From NCBI GenBank assembly GCA_947372355.1, contig CANBTI010000011.1:1-58173 (forward strand): a DNA stretch of 58,173 nt, in the 5' to 3' direction. Each line of letters starts with the position of its first letter. Position 1 is the stretch's first letter. Shown here in pieces: positions 33,475-41,898 of the stretch. The DNA is from Bdellovibrionales bacterium. Lineage in GTDB: Bacteria; Bdellovibrionota; UBA1018; CAIMNF01. A program made the position numbers and the translations under genes. A model generated the notes under the pieces. It saw only the letters and a program-made list of their open reading frames with translations, searched no databases and was not told the origin of the DNA.

Positions 33475-33948
33475 TTAAGCTCTAATGTCTTGAATAGGGC
33501 CTTTAACTACTTGATTCACTTGGCTCTTCAAAACTTTAATTTGTACATTTTTTGCCACTTCAAGAGTGACCACTTTTTCGCTCATGCCTTGAATGGTTCC
33601 AAGGATGCCAGAAGAAGTCACTACTTCATCTCCATCTTTAAGTGAGCTCATCATTCCTTGATGTTCCTTCATTTTCTTTTGCTGAGGGCGAATCATTAAA
33701 AAGTACATCACTGCTAACATGATCACGAACGGAAGTGCCATTCCCATCAAGCTTTGTTGAGGAGCAGCCGCCACTTGCGTGGTTGCAGGTGCTGCTGAGG
33801 ATGTATTGATATTTTGTGTTGAAGCAGGTTGCGCTGGAGCAACAATTGTTGGAGCGGATGCATTGTTATTAGCTGAAGTATCTTCTGCAAAGCTTGAACT
33901 GCTGAATGCGCAAAGTGCGAATACTAGAATCGTGAATGTTTTCTTCAT
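33475..33948 (-). CDS. yajC: Sec translocase accessory subunit YajC with an exported-type N-terminal extension
   Basis: The 157-residue product has the YajC core: one transmembrane helix ending FVIMLAVMYFLMIRPQQKK and the cytoplasmic SLKDGDEVVTSSGILGTI domain. It is longer than the usual 85-110 residues because of an N-terminal signal-peptide-like segment (MKKTFTILVFALCAFSSSSFA) and an Ala/Pro/Thr/Ser linker of about 40 residues before the conserved helix. The start at 33948 is chosen for the signal-like N-terminus and AAGAAG upstream. It lies between tgt and secD. Confidence 0.92.
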   Translation of the reverse strand: MKKTFTILVFALCAFSSSSFAEDTSANNNASAPTIVAPAQPASTQNINTSSAAPATTQVAAAPQQSLMGMALPFVIMLAVMYFLMIRPQQKKMKEHQGMMSSLKDGDEVVTSSGILGTIQGMSEKVVTLEVAKNVQIKVLKSQVNQVVKGPIQDIRA

Positions 33949-34012
33949 GTTGCTTCTTTCTAAAGTATAAAATTGAACCCTGAGGTTCGTCATGTATTTG
34001 ATGCTATTATTC

Positions 34013-35209
34013 CTAGGAACCATTGAATTGGCTATAAAAATCTTTTGCCCATGCATCAAATCGTTCTTCAAGTATGGCTAAACGCATCTGTTTCATCAGA
34101 TTGATATAAAAGTGTAAATTGTGAATCGTGTTCAATCTGCCCGAGAGCAACTCACCCGCTACGAACAAGTGACGCAAGTACGCCTTTGTATACTGAGTGC
34201 AAGTTTCACATGAACAGTTTGGATCTAATGGAGATGCATCATCCATGTATCGTGCATTCTTAATGTTTATTCTTCCGAGAGACGTAAATAGTTGGCCATT
34301 TCGAGCATTTCTTGAAGGCATCACACAATCAAAAATATCAATCCCAGCACGCACCGATTCAATTAAATCCTCTGGTCTTCCCACGCCCATTAAGTAGCGC
34401 GGTTTTTCTTCAGGCATTAACGGAGCAACATGACGCACTACTTGGTGCATCATCTCCATTGGTTCACCAATCGCAAATCCTCCGAGCGCAAATCCATCAA
34501 ACGGAAGGGTGGAAAGTTGAGCGATCGACTCTTTGCGCAAATCCACACTCAAACTCCCTTGAAAAATTCCAAATCTAGCTTGGTGGGGTTTTAACTCCAC
34601 TTTCAAACCACGCTTGGCCCATTCAAAAGTACGATCCATGGAATCGCGAATAAATTTTTCAGTCGCCGGAAACGGAGGACACTGATCAAACGCCATCACG
34701 ATGTTTGAACCCAAGGCTCTTTGAATTTTCATCGAATGTTCGGCATTGAAGTGATGTTTTGAGCCATCAATATGAGATTGGAAGGTTACCCCTTCATCAG
34801 TGATCTTGTTCATGCCAGCAAGAGAAAACACCTGAAATCCACCTGAATCCGTTAAAATTGGACCGTCCCAATTCATGAATTTTTGAAGATCGCCCAAGCG
34901 CTCAACCCGTTCATGACCAGGACGAAGGTATAAATGATACGTGTTTCCTAAAATGATCTGAGCATTCATTTTTCTTAAATCATCAGGCGTGAGGCCCTTC
35001 ACTGTACCTTGAGTACCGACAGGCATAAAAGTAGGCGTTTCAATCACAAACTCGGTGGGAGTGGAATTCGGAAAATTCTTTCCTTCAGCCGTTCGCTCCA
35101 AAGCATAAGGATGTTTTTTTAGATAAATTTTAGCAGCACGCGCACGAGTGGTTTCTGTGTTCAGCGATTTTTGCAGCTCAAAACGAAGTGGTTTATTGGA
35201 ATTTGGCAT
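34013..35209 (-). CDS. tgt: Queuine tRNA-ribosyltransferase
   Basis: The product (398 residues from the ATG at 35209) has the TGT signatures: TPTFMPVGTQGTVKG, the nucleophile-region motif LTDSGGFQVFSL, FDCVMPSRNARNG, and a zinc site built from CSCETC plus a downstream His. It exchanges guanine 34 for preQ1 in GUN-anticodon tRNAs. It leads the yajC-secD-secF operon, the order found in many bacteria. No Shine-Dalgarno site is visible before the ATG; a weak TTGCCC-N17-CATTCT pair ends about 8 nt upstream. Confidence 0.96.
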   Translation of the reverse strand: MPNSNKPLRFELQKSLNTETTRARAAKIYLKKHPYALERTAEGKNFPNSTPTEFVIETPTFMPVGTQGTVKGLTPDDLRKMNAQIILGNTYHLYLRPGHERVERLGDLQKFMNWDGPILTDSGGFQVFSLAGMNKITDEGVTFQSHIDGSKHHFNAEHSMKIQRALGSNIVMAFDQCPPFPATEKFIRDSMDRTFEWAKRGLKVELKPHQARFGIFQGSLSVDLRKESIAQLSTLPFDGFALGGFAIGEPMEMMHQVVRHVAPLMPEEKPRYLMGVGRPEDLIESVRAGIDIFDCVMPSRNARNGQLFTSLGRINIKNARYMDDASPLDPNCSCETCTQYTKAYLRHLFVAGELLSGRLNTIHNLHFYINLMKQMRLAILEERFDAWAKDFYSQFNGS

Positions 35210-35327
35210 TTTGAATGAGAATGGCAAAAATGTGAAATTAGGGCAAGAAATTTACATCTCACCTGTGTCTGCTTTGACCCAGGAAAAAAACATCAACTCA
35301 AGAAATTGACGCATATACCGATAAGTA

Positions 35328-36494
35328 ATGAGTATGAATTTGAGAAATTTAAAAATCGCGCTCCTCATTTTGATGAGTATACAGGGAGCAGAAGCAAAAA
35401 AAATCGCTAATAAAATTAGCGATTCCTCAGATTATACCATGAACATCAACCTTCAAGAGTTTTGCGATGTGGATCCATCCATAAAAAAACCTGCACCCAC
35501 ACCTACTGCTACGCCTGAACCCGTTCAAAAAAATTCAAACTGTTCAGATTGCATTGATAAAAAAACTGTAGAAAAAAAGATTTTACCCTTTTTACCAGTA
35601 TTAGCACCACGTACTTTAGATGCTACGGATAAGAAAAAAGAAATGTGTTCATTTTTTTCAGAATACGCAAAAAAAACGGAAAATAAACCAGTAGAAGTGA
35701 TTCAAAATGATTCTGATGGTAAAAAATGGAAAATTAAATTTTTTTTCGGGCCCACTAGAACGGATTACTTACCTACGAATGTTACTTTAAAAAGCACTAA
35801 GGTAAATGTAGTGATCAGAGATTTTACTTTTGGAGAAAGAACAGGTCAGAACAATTATAGTCCTAAAAATTGGAACTCCGTTCAAAGCTCATTTCAGTGG
35901 ATTGATGAACCTACAAATACGATGATTTTAGAATTTCAAAAAGGAAATAACTCATTTTTTATTAATGTATTTCATCCTAAATTTTTAACCAATGGTGATG
36001 ACGTTGGTACTCACTCAGGGCTTGTGCAAGGAATTGTAGATGGAGAATACGTGAATAAACCACTCATCATTTCTGATGATGCTCCACGCTCAGATGTAAA
36101 TTTAGGAGTTAAACTTAAAAATACACACCGACAAATGGATTGGCAGATTGGTTACGGAAGAAACATCACTTTGACTAACACCATATCCGGTAAAGTTGTA
36201 TTACAGCCTCATGTTGCCATTGGGATCACCACTGGTAAATCCGAATCTACTTACGTAGACAGTAACGGAAACACGATGGATTACTCATCTAATGGAGAAG
36301 TTCAAGGGATCAACGCAACTTTGGGCGCTAGGTTAAGTTATGAAGTGGGAAGATTCGGTTTTTTTACGGATGAAAGTTACACTCAATCCCAACTTCAGCA
36401 TCCATTTCTAGATGGAAATGCTTATTACGACATGCGCTATTTAACTAACACTCTGGGTGTTTCATTTCAGTTGAATAAAAATAAGAAGAAATAA
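35328..36494 (+). CDS. Exported protein with outer-membrane beta-barrel-like C-terminal half
   Basis: The 388-residue product has a signal peptide ending near AEA (about residue 24), a Pro/Thr linker (PAPTPTATPEP) and four cysteines in the first 110 residues (CSDC among them). From about residue 125 it is strand-rich: WKIKFFFGPTRTDYLP, DWQIGYGRNITLTN, GRFGFFTDESYTQSQ and a final TLGVSFQL, as in barrels. The family is not recognised; the FGPTRTDY stretch may help place it by profile search. It heads a run of plus-strand genes and is divergent from tgt. Confidence 0.75.
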   Translation: MSMNLRNLKIALLILMSIQGAEAKKIANKISDSSDYTMNINLQEFCDVDPSIKKPAPTPTATPEPVQKNSNCSDCIDKKTVEKKILPFLPVLAPRTLDATDKKKEMCSFFSEYAKKTENKPVEVIQNDSDGKKWKIKFFFGPTRTDYLPTNVTLKSTKVNVVIRDFTFGERTGQNNYSPKNWNSVQSSFQWIDEPTNTMILEFQKGNNSFFINVFHPKFLTNGDDVGTHSGLVQGIVDGEYVNKPLIISDDAPRSDVNLGVKLKNTHRQMDWQIGYGRNITLTNTISGKVVLQPHVAIGITTGKSESTYVDSNGNTMDYSSNGEVQGINATLGARLSYEVGRFGFFTDESYTQSQLQHPFLDGNAYYDMRYLTNTLGVSFQLNKNKKK

Positions 36495-36505
36495 ATAATC
36501 AATTC

Positions 36506-36850
36506 ATGGATCAAACTAGATTTCAAAACTTCAAAGAGTTTTGGCCCTTTTACCTATCCCAACATCAAAACATCACTTGTCGAGTGCTTCATTACATCGG
36601 TACCTCACTTGGAATCATGTTTTGCTCTTACCTCATCCATCACCAGCAATTCCTAGCCATTCCACTGAGTTTTATTCCCGGTTACGCTTTCGCGTGGACG
36701 GGACATTATCTTTTTGAAAAAAACAGACCCGCTACATTTCAATATCCATTTTATTCATTTGTAGGGGATTTTGTAATGCTCTACTTTTTCTTTCATGGAA
36801 AAATTGCTGAAGAATCAGCCAAATCTGAAGTACAACAATATTTAAAATGA
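36506..36850 (+). CDS. Mpo1-like (DUF962) membrane protein
   Basis: The 114-residue product matches the DUF962/Mpo1 family. It shows F-W-P-F-Y-L-S-Q-H near the N-terminus, RVLHYIGTSLG, GYAFAWTGHYLFEKNRPATFQYPFYS and a final GDFVMLYFF. The conserved histidines correspond to the iron ligands of yeast Mpo1, a dioxygenase acting on 2-hydroxy fatty acids. Its bacterial substrate is not established. The start codon is 11 bp after the barrel gene and the stop overlaps the AlkD-like start by 4 nt. Confidence 0.88.
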   Translation: MDQTRFQNFKEFWPFYLSQHQNITCRVLHYIGTSLGIMFCSYLIHHQQFLAIPLSFIPGYAFAWTGHYLFEKNRPATFQYPFYSFVGDFVMLYFFFHGKIAEESAKSEVQQYLK

Positions 36851-37581
36851 AAAAACTGATTGCCGCTCAAATTGAACTTCTAAAACATGCAACTTCAGCA
36901 AATAAGAAAATCAACGAATGGTTTTTTAAAACAGGCCCAGGTCAATACGGGCATGGAGATGAATTCATTGGTGTAAAAGTTCCAAAAATAAGATTAGTGG
37001 CGAAAACTTTCGCTGATCTTTCCCTCATAGAGATTAAAAATCTTCTCGATTCTCCCATTCACGAGGATCGATTATTGGCTGTGATTCTTCTTCGCCTTCA
37101 ATATGAAAAATCAGTAAAACTTAACGCATTTGAAACTCAGAAAATAATTTTTAAACTTTATTTCAAAAATAAGTCTCGAGTGAACAATTGGGATTTAGTG
37201 GATAGTTCTGCTCCCTATCTCACTGGACATTATATTTTTCACAACCCAAAAACTCAAAATAAAATTTTCTCGCTCGTTCATTCAAAAAATATGTGGGATC
37301 GAAGAATCGCTCTCTTGAGTAGCTTTTATTTTATTCGACAACTCCAATTCAAACCCACTATCCATCTCGTTAAAACTCTTCTTAAAGATGATGAAGACCT
37401 CATCCATAAGGCAAGCGGCTGGATGCTTCGTGAAATGGGCAAAAAAGATGTGGTAAAATTAAGGAAGTTTTTAGATCAATATTCAGCTCAAATGCCAAGA
37501 ACTATGCTGCGTTACGCAATTGAAAAGCTCCCAAAGAAGGTGCGTCTTTCCTACTTAAAGAAGCCGAAAACTCTCAAATAA
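36847..37581 (+). CDS. DNA alkylation repair protein, AlkD-like
   Basis: The 244-residue product is an all-helical HEAT-like repeat protein. The AlkD family signature includes GVKVPKIRLVAKTF near residues 39-52, VNNWDLVDSSAPYLTG in the middle, and MLREMGKKDVVKLRKFL followed by PRTMLRYAIEKLP at the end. AlkD glycosylases remove bulky or cationic N3/N7-alkylated bases without base flipping. The Trp and Asp of NWDLVD correspond to the catalytic region. It is coupled to the Mpo1-like gene by an ATGA overlap. Confidence 0.9.
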   Translation: MKKLIAAQIELLKHATSANKKINEWFFKTGPGQYGHGDEFIGVKVPKIRLVAKTFADLSLIEIKNLLDSPIHEDRLLAVILLRLQYEKSVKLNAFETQKIIFKLYFKNKSRVNNWDLVDSSAPYLTGHYIFHNPKTQNKIFSLVHSKNMWDRRIALLSSFYFIRQLQFKPTIHLVKTLLKDDEDLIHKASGWMLREMGKKDVVKLRKFLDQYSAQMPRTMLRYAIEKLPKKVRLSYLKKPKTLK

Positions 37582-37650
37582 AATTAATATGATCTTCATC
37601 ATAGCACTTTTAAAGAAACTCTCCTATGTTGACTGCATAAAGAGGTATTT

Positions 37651-39009
37651 ATGGTATTTTTGCTATCCTTCCTTTCATTGGTTTCAACATCCACTTTCGC
37701 GTCCAATGATTCAACTTGGTTAGAAGGGGTTCGAAGAAATTGCCGTCAAGGAATCATGAGAACTTCTACTCATGGATCCCCAGCTCACTTTCCAATCTAC
37801 TCCCCCATTCTGGATCAAGATCGAGCGGAAGATTTGGTGGAAGTGCCTTCTAAAATGATCCGCAACGTTCAAACCATGGATCAAAATAAAATGTTAATCA
37901 AAGAAGTGAGCGTGTCTCCTTGGTCTGATTCCTATTGGCCACTCTACTTGGGAGCACTTGGGCAACGCTATCACGATCAAAATTTTGTAGGCTTAGATTG
38001 GAAAACTGCAAAAAGTTATATCTCAAAAAATTCCGTAAATGATCTGGTCAAAAAACAAGCTTTTGATGAACTTTCTCCTTCAGAAAAATATGATTTTTTA
38101 CTTTCGATCAATACCAATACACTCACTTCATCGAATTGGGCGGAAGGTGAAGAGTACTTTAAAGAGTACGGAAGTGTTGAAACTTGGATGGGACTTTGTC
38201 ATGGATGGTCTGCTGCTTCGATCATGATGCCAAACCCAATTAAAAAAGTACAAGTGAGCACTTCCGCTGGAGCGATGAATTTCTACCCTAGTGATATCAA
38301 AGCGCTTGGAACTCTTCTTTGGGCAAAAGGAAATACTAAATCACGATTTGTGGGCGGACGCTGCAATTCTAATGAACCAGCCACTGATAGTATGGGACGC
38401 CCTAAAGAACCAGATTGTTTAGATAATAATCCAGGTACCTGGCATATGGCGATTGTGAATCAAATTGGACAATTCAATCGATCATTTGTGATGGATGCAA
38501 CTTACGATTATCAAGTTTGGAATCAACCCGTATTCGGTTATCAATATTATTATTATCAACCTAAAACAGGTAAAGCGGTGGGAAGTTTAGCCGAAGGACT
38601 GATAAAAAGATCAGATTGGCCAAGCGATCCACGTCGCGGAGTTCGCTCCAATGAATCTACACACATTGTTGGAATCAAGATGATCGTCACTTATGTGGTA
38701 GAAAACTCACCTAATACAAATGAAAATCAACCAACAGAATTTTCCACTGCTCAGTATGATTATGATCTAGAGCTCAATGCAAAATTGGATATCGTGGGTG
38801 GTGAATGGTACACAGAAAATCATCCCGACTTTTTATGGGTTCCTGAACTCAAAACATTTCCCTCAACTGCTGGTGATTCAAACTCTTTAAGAATCGATTT
38901 AAATCATATTACTGCTGAGGTTAAAAAAGCAGCTTCTGTAAATGCTTCTAAAGAATTGCCATTTGGCGCAGTCGTGAGAGAACTTTTTAGACAATCTTCT
39001 AAAATTTAG
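37651..39009 (+). CDS. Secreted transglutaminase-elicitor-like protein, paralogue 1
   Basis: The 452-residue product has a signal peptide (to about FAS, residue 18). The core resembles the transglutaminase-elicitor family known from Phytophthora and marine bacteria: SPWSDSYWP (89-97), LSPSEKYDFL, then WMGLCHGWSAAS with a candidate nucleophile Cys183. It continues with MNFYPSDIKAL, GTWHMAIVNQIG with His265, and FVMDATYDY with Asp282, giving a plausible Cys-His-Asp triad. Members cross-link or act as papain-like enzymes; activity here is inferred. It shares order and motifs with the product of 48071-49537. AGAGG five bases before the ATG sets the start. Confidence 0.75.
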   Translation: MVFLLSFLSLVSTSTFASNDSTWLEGVRRNCRQGIMRTSTHGSPAHFPIYSPILDQDRAEDLVEVPSKMIRNVQTMDQNKMLIKEVSVSPWSDSYWPLYLGALGQRYHDQNFVGLDWKTAKSYISKNSVNDLVKKQAFDELSPSEKYDFLLSINTNTLTSSNWAEGEEYFKEYGSVETWMGLCHGWSAASIMMPNPIKKVQVSTSAGAMNFYPSDIKALGTLLWAKGNTKSRFVGGRCNSNEPATDSMGRPKEPDCLDNNPGTWHMAIVNQIGQFNRSFVMDATYDYQVWNQPVFGYQYYYYQPKTGKAVGSLAEGLIKRSDWPSDPRRGVRSNESTHIVGIKMIVTYVVENSPNTNENQPTEFSTAQYDYDLELNAKLDIVGGEWYTENHPDFLWVPELKTFPSTAGDSNSLRIDLNHITAEVKKAASVNASKELPFGAVVRELFRQSSKI

Positions 39010-40145
39010 GGAACAAGGCAGAAAAACAATTGTCCAATTTGTTTGGAGTGTCCGGCTACCATTTCTGCATAGCTGCCACTACCCCAAAAAATATCCACGT
39101 GTCCGGCACCCTTGATCGCTCCACCGGTATCTTGAGAAATCATGAATTGAGTGAATGGTTTCCAGGCATCTACTTCTGAGCCAGTTTCATTGGTTGGTTT
39201 TTCTGCCTGAACCAAAGCAATGGCCCCCATTGGAAACACTTTAGTATCCACTGCAATCGAATGTCCAGGTGTCAGAATAATTCCTGCAGCACCATAAGGA
39301 CCATTTTTTTCTTCTCTGAAAAAAACGTAACTTTGATTTTGATTAGAAAATTTTAACCATAATTCTGGATGTTCATCGATAAAATACTTCCGAATCCCTT
39401 GAAGACTTATGTAATCTTCTGAAATACCTGCTTCACGCATTAGTTTTCCCAGCGATGTATAAGCAAAACCATTTTTTCCTGTAAAATTAACCAATACGCG
39501 AGTTTCAGTAGAATCGGTATTTTGAAACATCAGCACTCCTGAGCCTTGAATTTCAAGCATATAGGGATCAACAGGATTACTTGCATAAGCAATTTCGAGC
39601 CCCTTATTTTTTAGTGCACCAGCAACAATTTGAGCACGTGTAAAATTTGGATTTTTTGGCATGCGATAAATTGGAAAACGATAAATAGTATCTTTCATGC
39701 GTTTTACTTTTAAGGATGGCTGATAATATCCTGTGAATAAAACGTCGTTCGGATTTGGAGTACTGGAGTTCTTTTGATTGCCTCTGGAACGATACCATTG
39801 AAGATCATTTTTTGCGGATTGATAGAGATCTTCCATGGTGTTGGATTCAGCAAGTTTATTTAAAAACCAAGTGGTCGTTTTCACACACCATTGTAATCGA
39901 GAGATTTTTTTTCCAGCAAAATTCCAAGTTTCATTCTTAGGTTGCAGTAAACATTGATCCAATTGTTTTTGGAGAGCAGTTCTAAAAGCCTCTTTCGATT
40001 CAGTGCCTGCAGTATTGGTATCAATAGGAATAGTAGGTAAATCTGAAATAGTGACTCTCTCAAGAGTGAGTGAATTTCCCTGTGCAAACGCTACAGAACA
40101 CAGGAAATTAATGGAAAAAGCAGCAAAAGTTAGAATTCTCAACAT
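39006..40145 (-). CDS. mltA: Membrane-bound lytic murein transglycosylase A family
   Basis: The product (379 residues from the ATG at 40145) has a signal peptide ending near AFA. The MltA domain follows (LFTGYYQPSLKVKR, EIQGSGVLMF), then the C-terminal 3D domain with its aspartates (AVDTKVFPMGAIAL and ISQDTGGAIKGAGHVDIFWGSG). It cleaves peptidoglycan to 1,6-anhydro products. There is no lipobox cysteine at the usual place, so unlike E. coli MltA it may be soluble. Translation from further upstream would start inside the promoter. The mRNA appears leaderless. Confidence 0.92.
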   Translation of the reverse strand: MLRILTFAAFSINFLCSVAFAQGNSLTLERVTISDLPTIPIDTNTAGTESKEAFRTALQKQLDQCLLQPKNETWNFAGKKISRLQWCVKTTTWFLNKLAESNTMEDLYQSAKNDLQWYRSRGNQKNSSTPNPNDVLFTGYYQPSLKVKRMKDTIYRFPIYRMPKNPNFTRAQIVAGALKNKGLEIAYASNPVDPYMLEIQGSGVLMFQNTDSTETRVLVNFTGKNGFAYTSLGKLMREAGISEDYISLQGIRKYFIDEHPELWLKFSNQNQSYVFFREEKNGPYGAAGIILTPGHSIAVDTKVFPMGAIALVQAEKPTNETGSEVDAWKPFTQFMISQDTGGAIKGAGHVDIFWGSGSYAEMVAGHSKQIGQLFFCLVP

Positions 40146-40152
40146 CGGGGTG

Positions 40153-40181
40153 ATTTTATAATAAATGACACAATCAGTCAA
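40153..40181 (-). promoter_or_regulatory. Strong sigma70 promoter of the lytic transglycosylase gene, probably leaderless
   Basis: On the minus strand TTGACT (40181-40176), a 17-bp spacer and TAAAAT (40158-40153) are followed after only seven bases by the ATG at 40145. No Shine-Dalgarno sequence is present (CACCCCG precedes the ATG). On the plus strand TACAAT at 40196-40201 lies six bases before the ATG at 40208, so both divergent genes look alike. Confidence 0.65.
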
Positions 40182-40207
40182 CCTCTTTCATCAGTTACAA
40201 TTTAGTC

Positions 40208-41176
40208 ATGCACCTAGGGATCGATGTTGGCGGCACCAAAACGGAAATTTGTCTTCTGAGTTCTTCTTTAGTCACGAGCCAACTTTTTCGCGAAAGAATG
40301 GAAACGAACAGAGAACTATCTCTCGCCGATTTTTTTATCAGATTAAAAGCATTGTTGAAAGCCTCCCTAGATAAACAATCAATTTCGTTTAATCAAATCA
40401 CTACCATTGGAGTGGGCCTACCTGGCTCGGTGGATCCCGTTCAACAAGTGATGGTTCAAGGAAGCGTTCCCTTTTTCAAAAACATTGATTTGAAAAAAAC
40501 TTTTTCAAAAGAAATTTCACTCAATGGCCAAGAATTTAAAGGGAAAATCAAATTTGATAATGATGGGAATTGTTTTGCATTAGCAGAAACCTATTTTGGA
40601 GCGGGAAAAGATTGGGCAGATCAACATCAAGTACCCGCTGAGCAACTTTGTTTAATCGGTATCACTCTTGGAACGGGAGTGGGCGGAGGACTCATCGTGA
40701 ATGGAAATCTCATTCGTGGTCGTCGAGGCGGCGCCGGTGAAATTGGACATACCACCTTAGTCGAAGCAGGCAGGCCTTGCTACTGCGGTAAACAAGGCTG
40801 TGCGGAACAGTATTTATCGGGTCCTGCTTTTGAACACTTTTTTAAAACGAGAGCGGAAGCACTTCACCCACTGAGCGGAAAAGATATTTTTGAACTTGCC
40901 CTACAAAAGGATCCCTTTGCCATCTCTGCGATCGAATCCTACCGTGATCGATTGGTAGGTTTTTTATCCAATCTTTCAAATGTTTTAGATCCTCATGTGA
41001 TCGTATTAGGTGGCGGCATGAGCACTCAAAAAATTATTTATGAAGGAATGAGCGAAAGATTGAGTCAGGCATGTTTTCTGACTAAAGAACCTCCTGCAGT
41101 GATGCAAAATAAACTAGGTGGATCAGCGGGAGTAATTGGAGCAGCATTATTACCAGAAGGAATATTTTCTAAATGA
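40208..41176 (+). CDS. ROK-family sugar kinase
   Basis: The 322-residue product starts with the phosphate-binding HLGIDVGGTKTEI and has the catalytic-region FDNDGNCFALAE. It contains TLGTGVGGGLIVNG and the ROK zinc motif GHTTLVEAGRPCYCGKQGCAEQYLSG. Members are ATP-dependent glucokinases, fructokinases or N-acetylhexosamine kinases; the start-of-sequence and zinc site fit NagK or glucokinase types, but the substrate cannot be assigned. Its position opposite mltA might fit peptidoglycan amino-sugar salvage (inference). There is no Shine-Dalgarno site. The stop overlaps the PilZ gene by 4 nt. Confidence 0.9.
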   Translation: MHLGIDVGGTKTEICLLSSSLVTSQLFRERMETNRELSLADFFIRLKALLKASLDKQSISFNQITTIGVGLPGSVDPVQQVMVQGSVPFFKNIDLKKTFSKEISLNGQEFKGKIKFDNDGNCFALAETYFGAGKDWADQHQVPAEQLCLIGITLGTGVGGGLIVNGNLIRGRRGGAGEIGHTTLVEAGRPCYCGKQGCAEQYLSGPAFEHFFKTRAEALHPLSGKDIFELALQKDPFAISAIESYRDRLVGFLSNLSNVLDPHVIVLGGGMSTQKIIYEGMSERLSQACFLTKEPPAVMQNKLGGSAGVIGAALLPEGIFSK

Positions 41177-41898
41177 CCAGAAAAGTACACTCCGAACCGA
41201 ATTTTTCAATTTTAAAAAATGAGCGAGAAATCTCAAGAATTGAAAAAGAGATCACTCAATTTCAACCTAAAACCGAGGTCACGATTGAAGGTCTCAGTGA
41301 AATGGCGACGGGGAAAATCATTGAATGGTTTCCGAAAAGAAAATTTTTTTCCGTACGTTGGAATAAATTACCAAAAGATTTTTCACATCAAACTGAATCT
41401 AAATCCGGTTTAAGAGTTTTTTTTAAAGCCCACCTTTTTAGCACCCAAGTATTATTTAAATCCACCACTCTCAGGCGTTTAAGCGAAGATGAAACGGTTG
41501 ATGGTTCCATCATTTATCATTATCGATTACCCGAACAAATTTACCAACAACAACGCCGAGGAGCTCTGCGAGTTCCTCTTTTTCATAAAGCCGCTACCCT
41601 CATCACCCCGATTGGAAAATTTGAACTACTGGATCTGAGTGTTACGGGTGCAAAATTAAGAGCCCTCGATCCCAACATGACTCCTGAACTCGGACAAGAA
41701 TGGAAAACAGTAGAACTCTATTTTGGAAAATCAAAGGTAAGCTCTAAAAGTTTCCATGTAAAACTCACTCGAAATACAAAAGATTGGTGCGCGGTAGGAT
41801 TTACAAAAATTTCAGATTTGGAGCGCACCCAAATCAAACAATTTTTAATTGAAAGCTTAAGGAACTATTATGCAGAAGAACTTCGAACAAGATCCTAA
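41173..41898 (+). CDS. PilZ-domain c-di-GMP-binding protein
   Basis: The 241-residue product has a beta-rich N-terminal half resembling YcgR/PilZN domains. Its C-terminal PilZ domain starts at about residue 125: RGALR in QQRRGALRVPL gives the RxxxR motif, and DLSVTGAKL gives the D/NxSxxG motif, both needed to bind c-di-GMP. No enzymatic domain is fused. It follows the ROK kinase gene with a 4-nt overlap and overlaps the peptidase gene by 29 nt. Together with the riboswitch at 24430 it shows c-di-GMP signalling operates in this organism. Confidence 0.85.
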   Translation: MTRKVHSEPNFSILKNEREISRIEKEITQFQPKTEVTIEGLSEMATGKIIEWFPKRKFFSVRWNKLPKDFSHQTESKSGLRVFFKAHLFSTQVLFKSTTLRRLSEDETVDGSIIYHYRLPEQIYQQQRRGALRVPLFHKAATLITPIGKFELLDLSVTGAKLRALDPNMTPELGQEWKTVELYFGKSKVSSKSFHVKLTRNTKDWCAVGFTKISDLERTQIKQFLIESLRNYYAEELRTRS

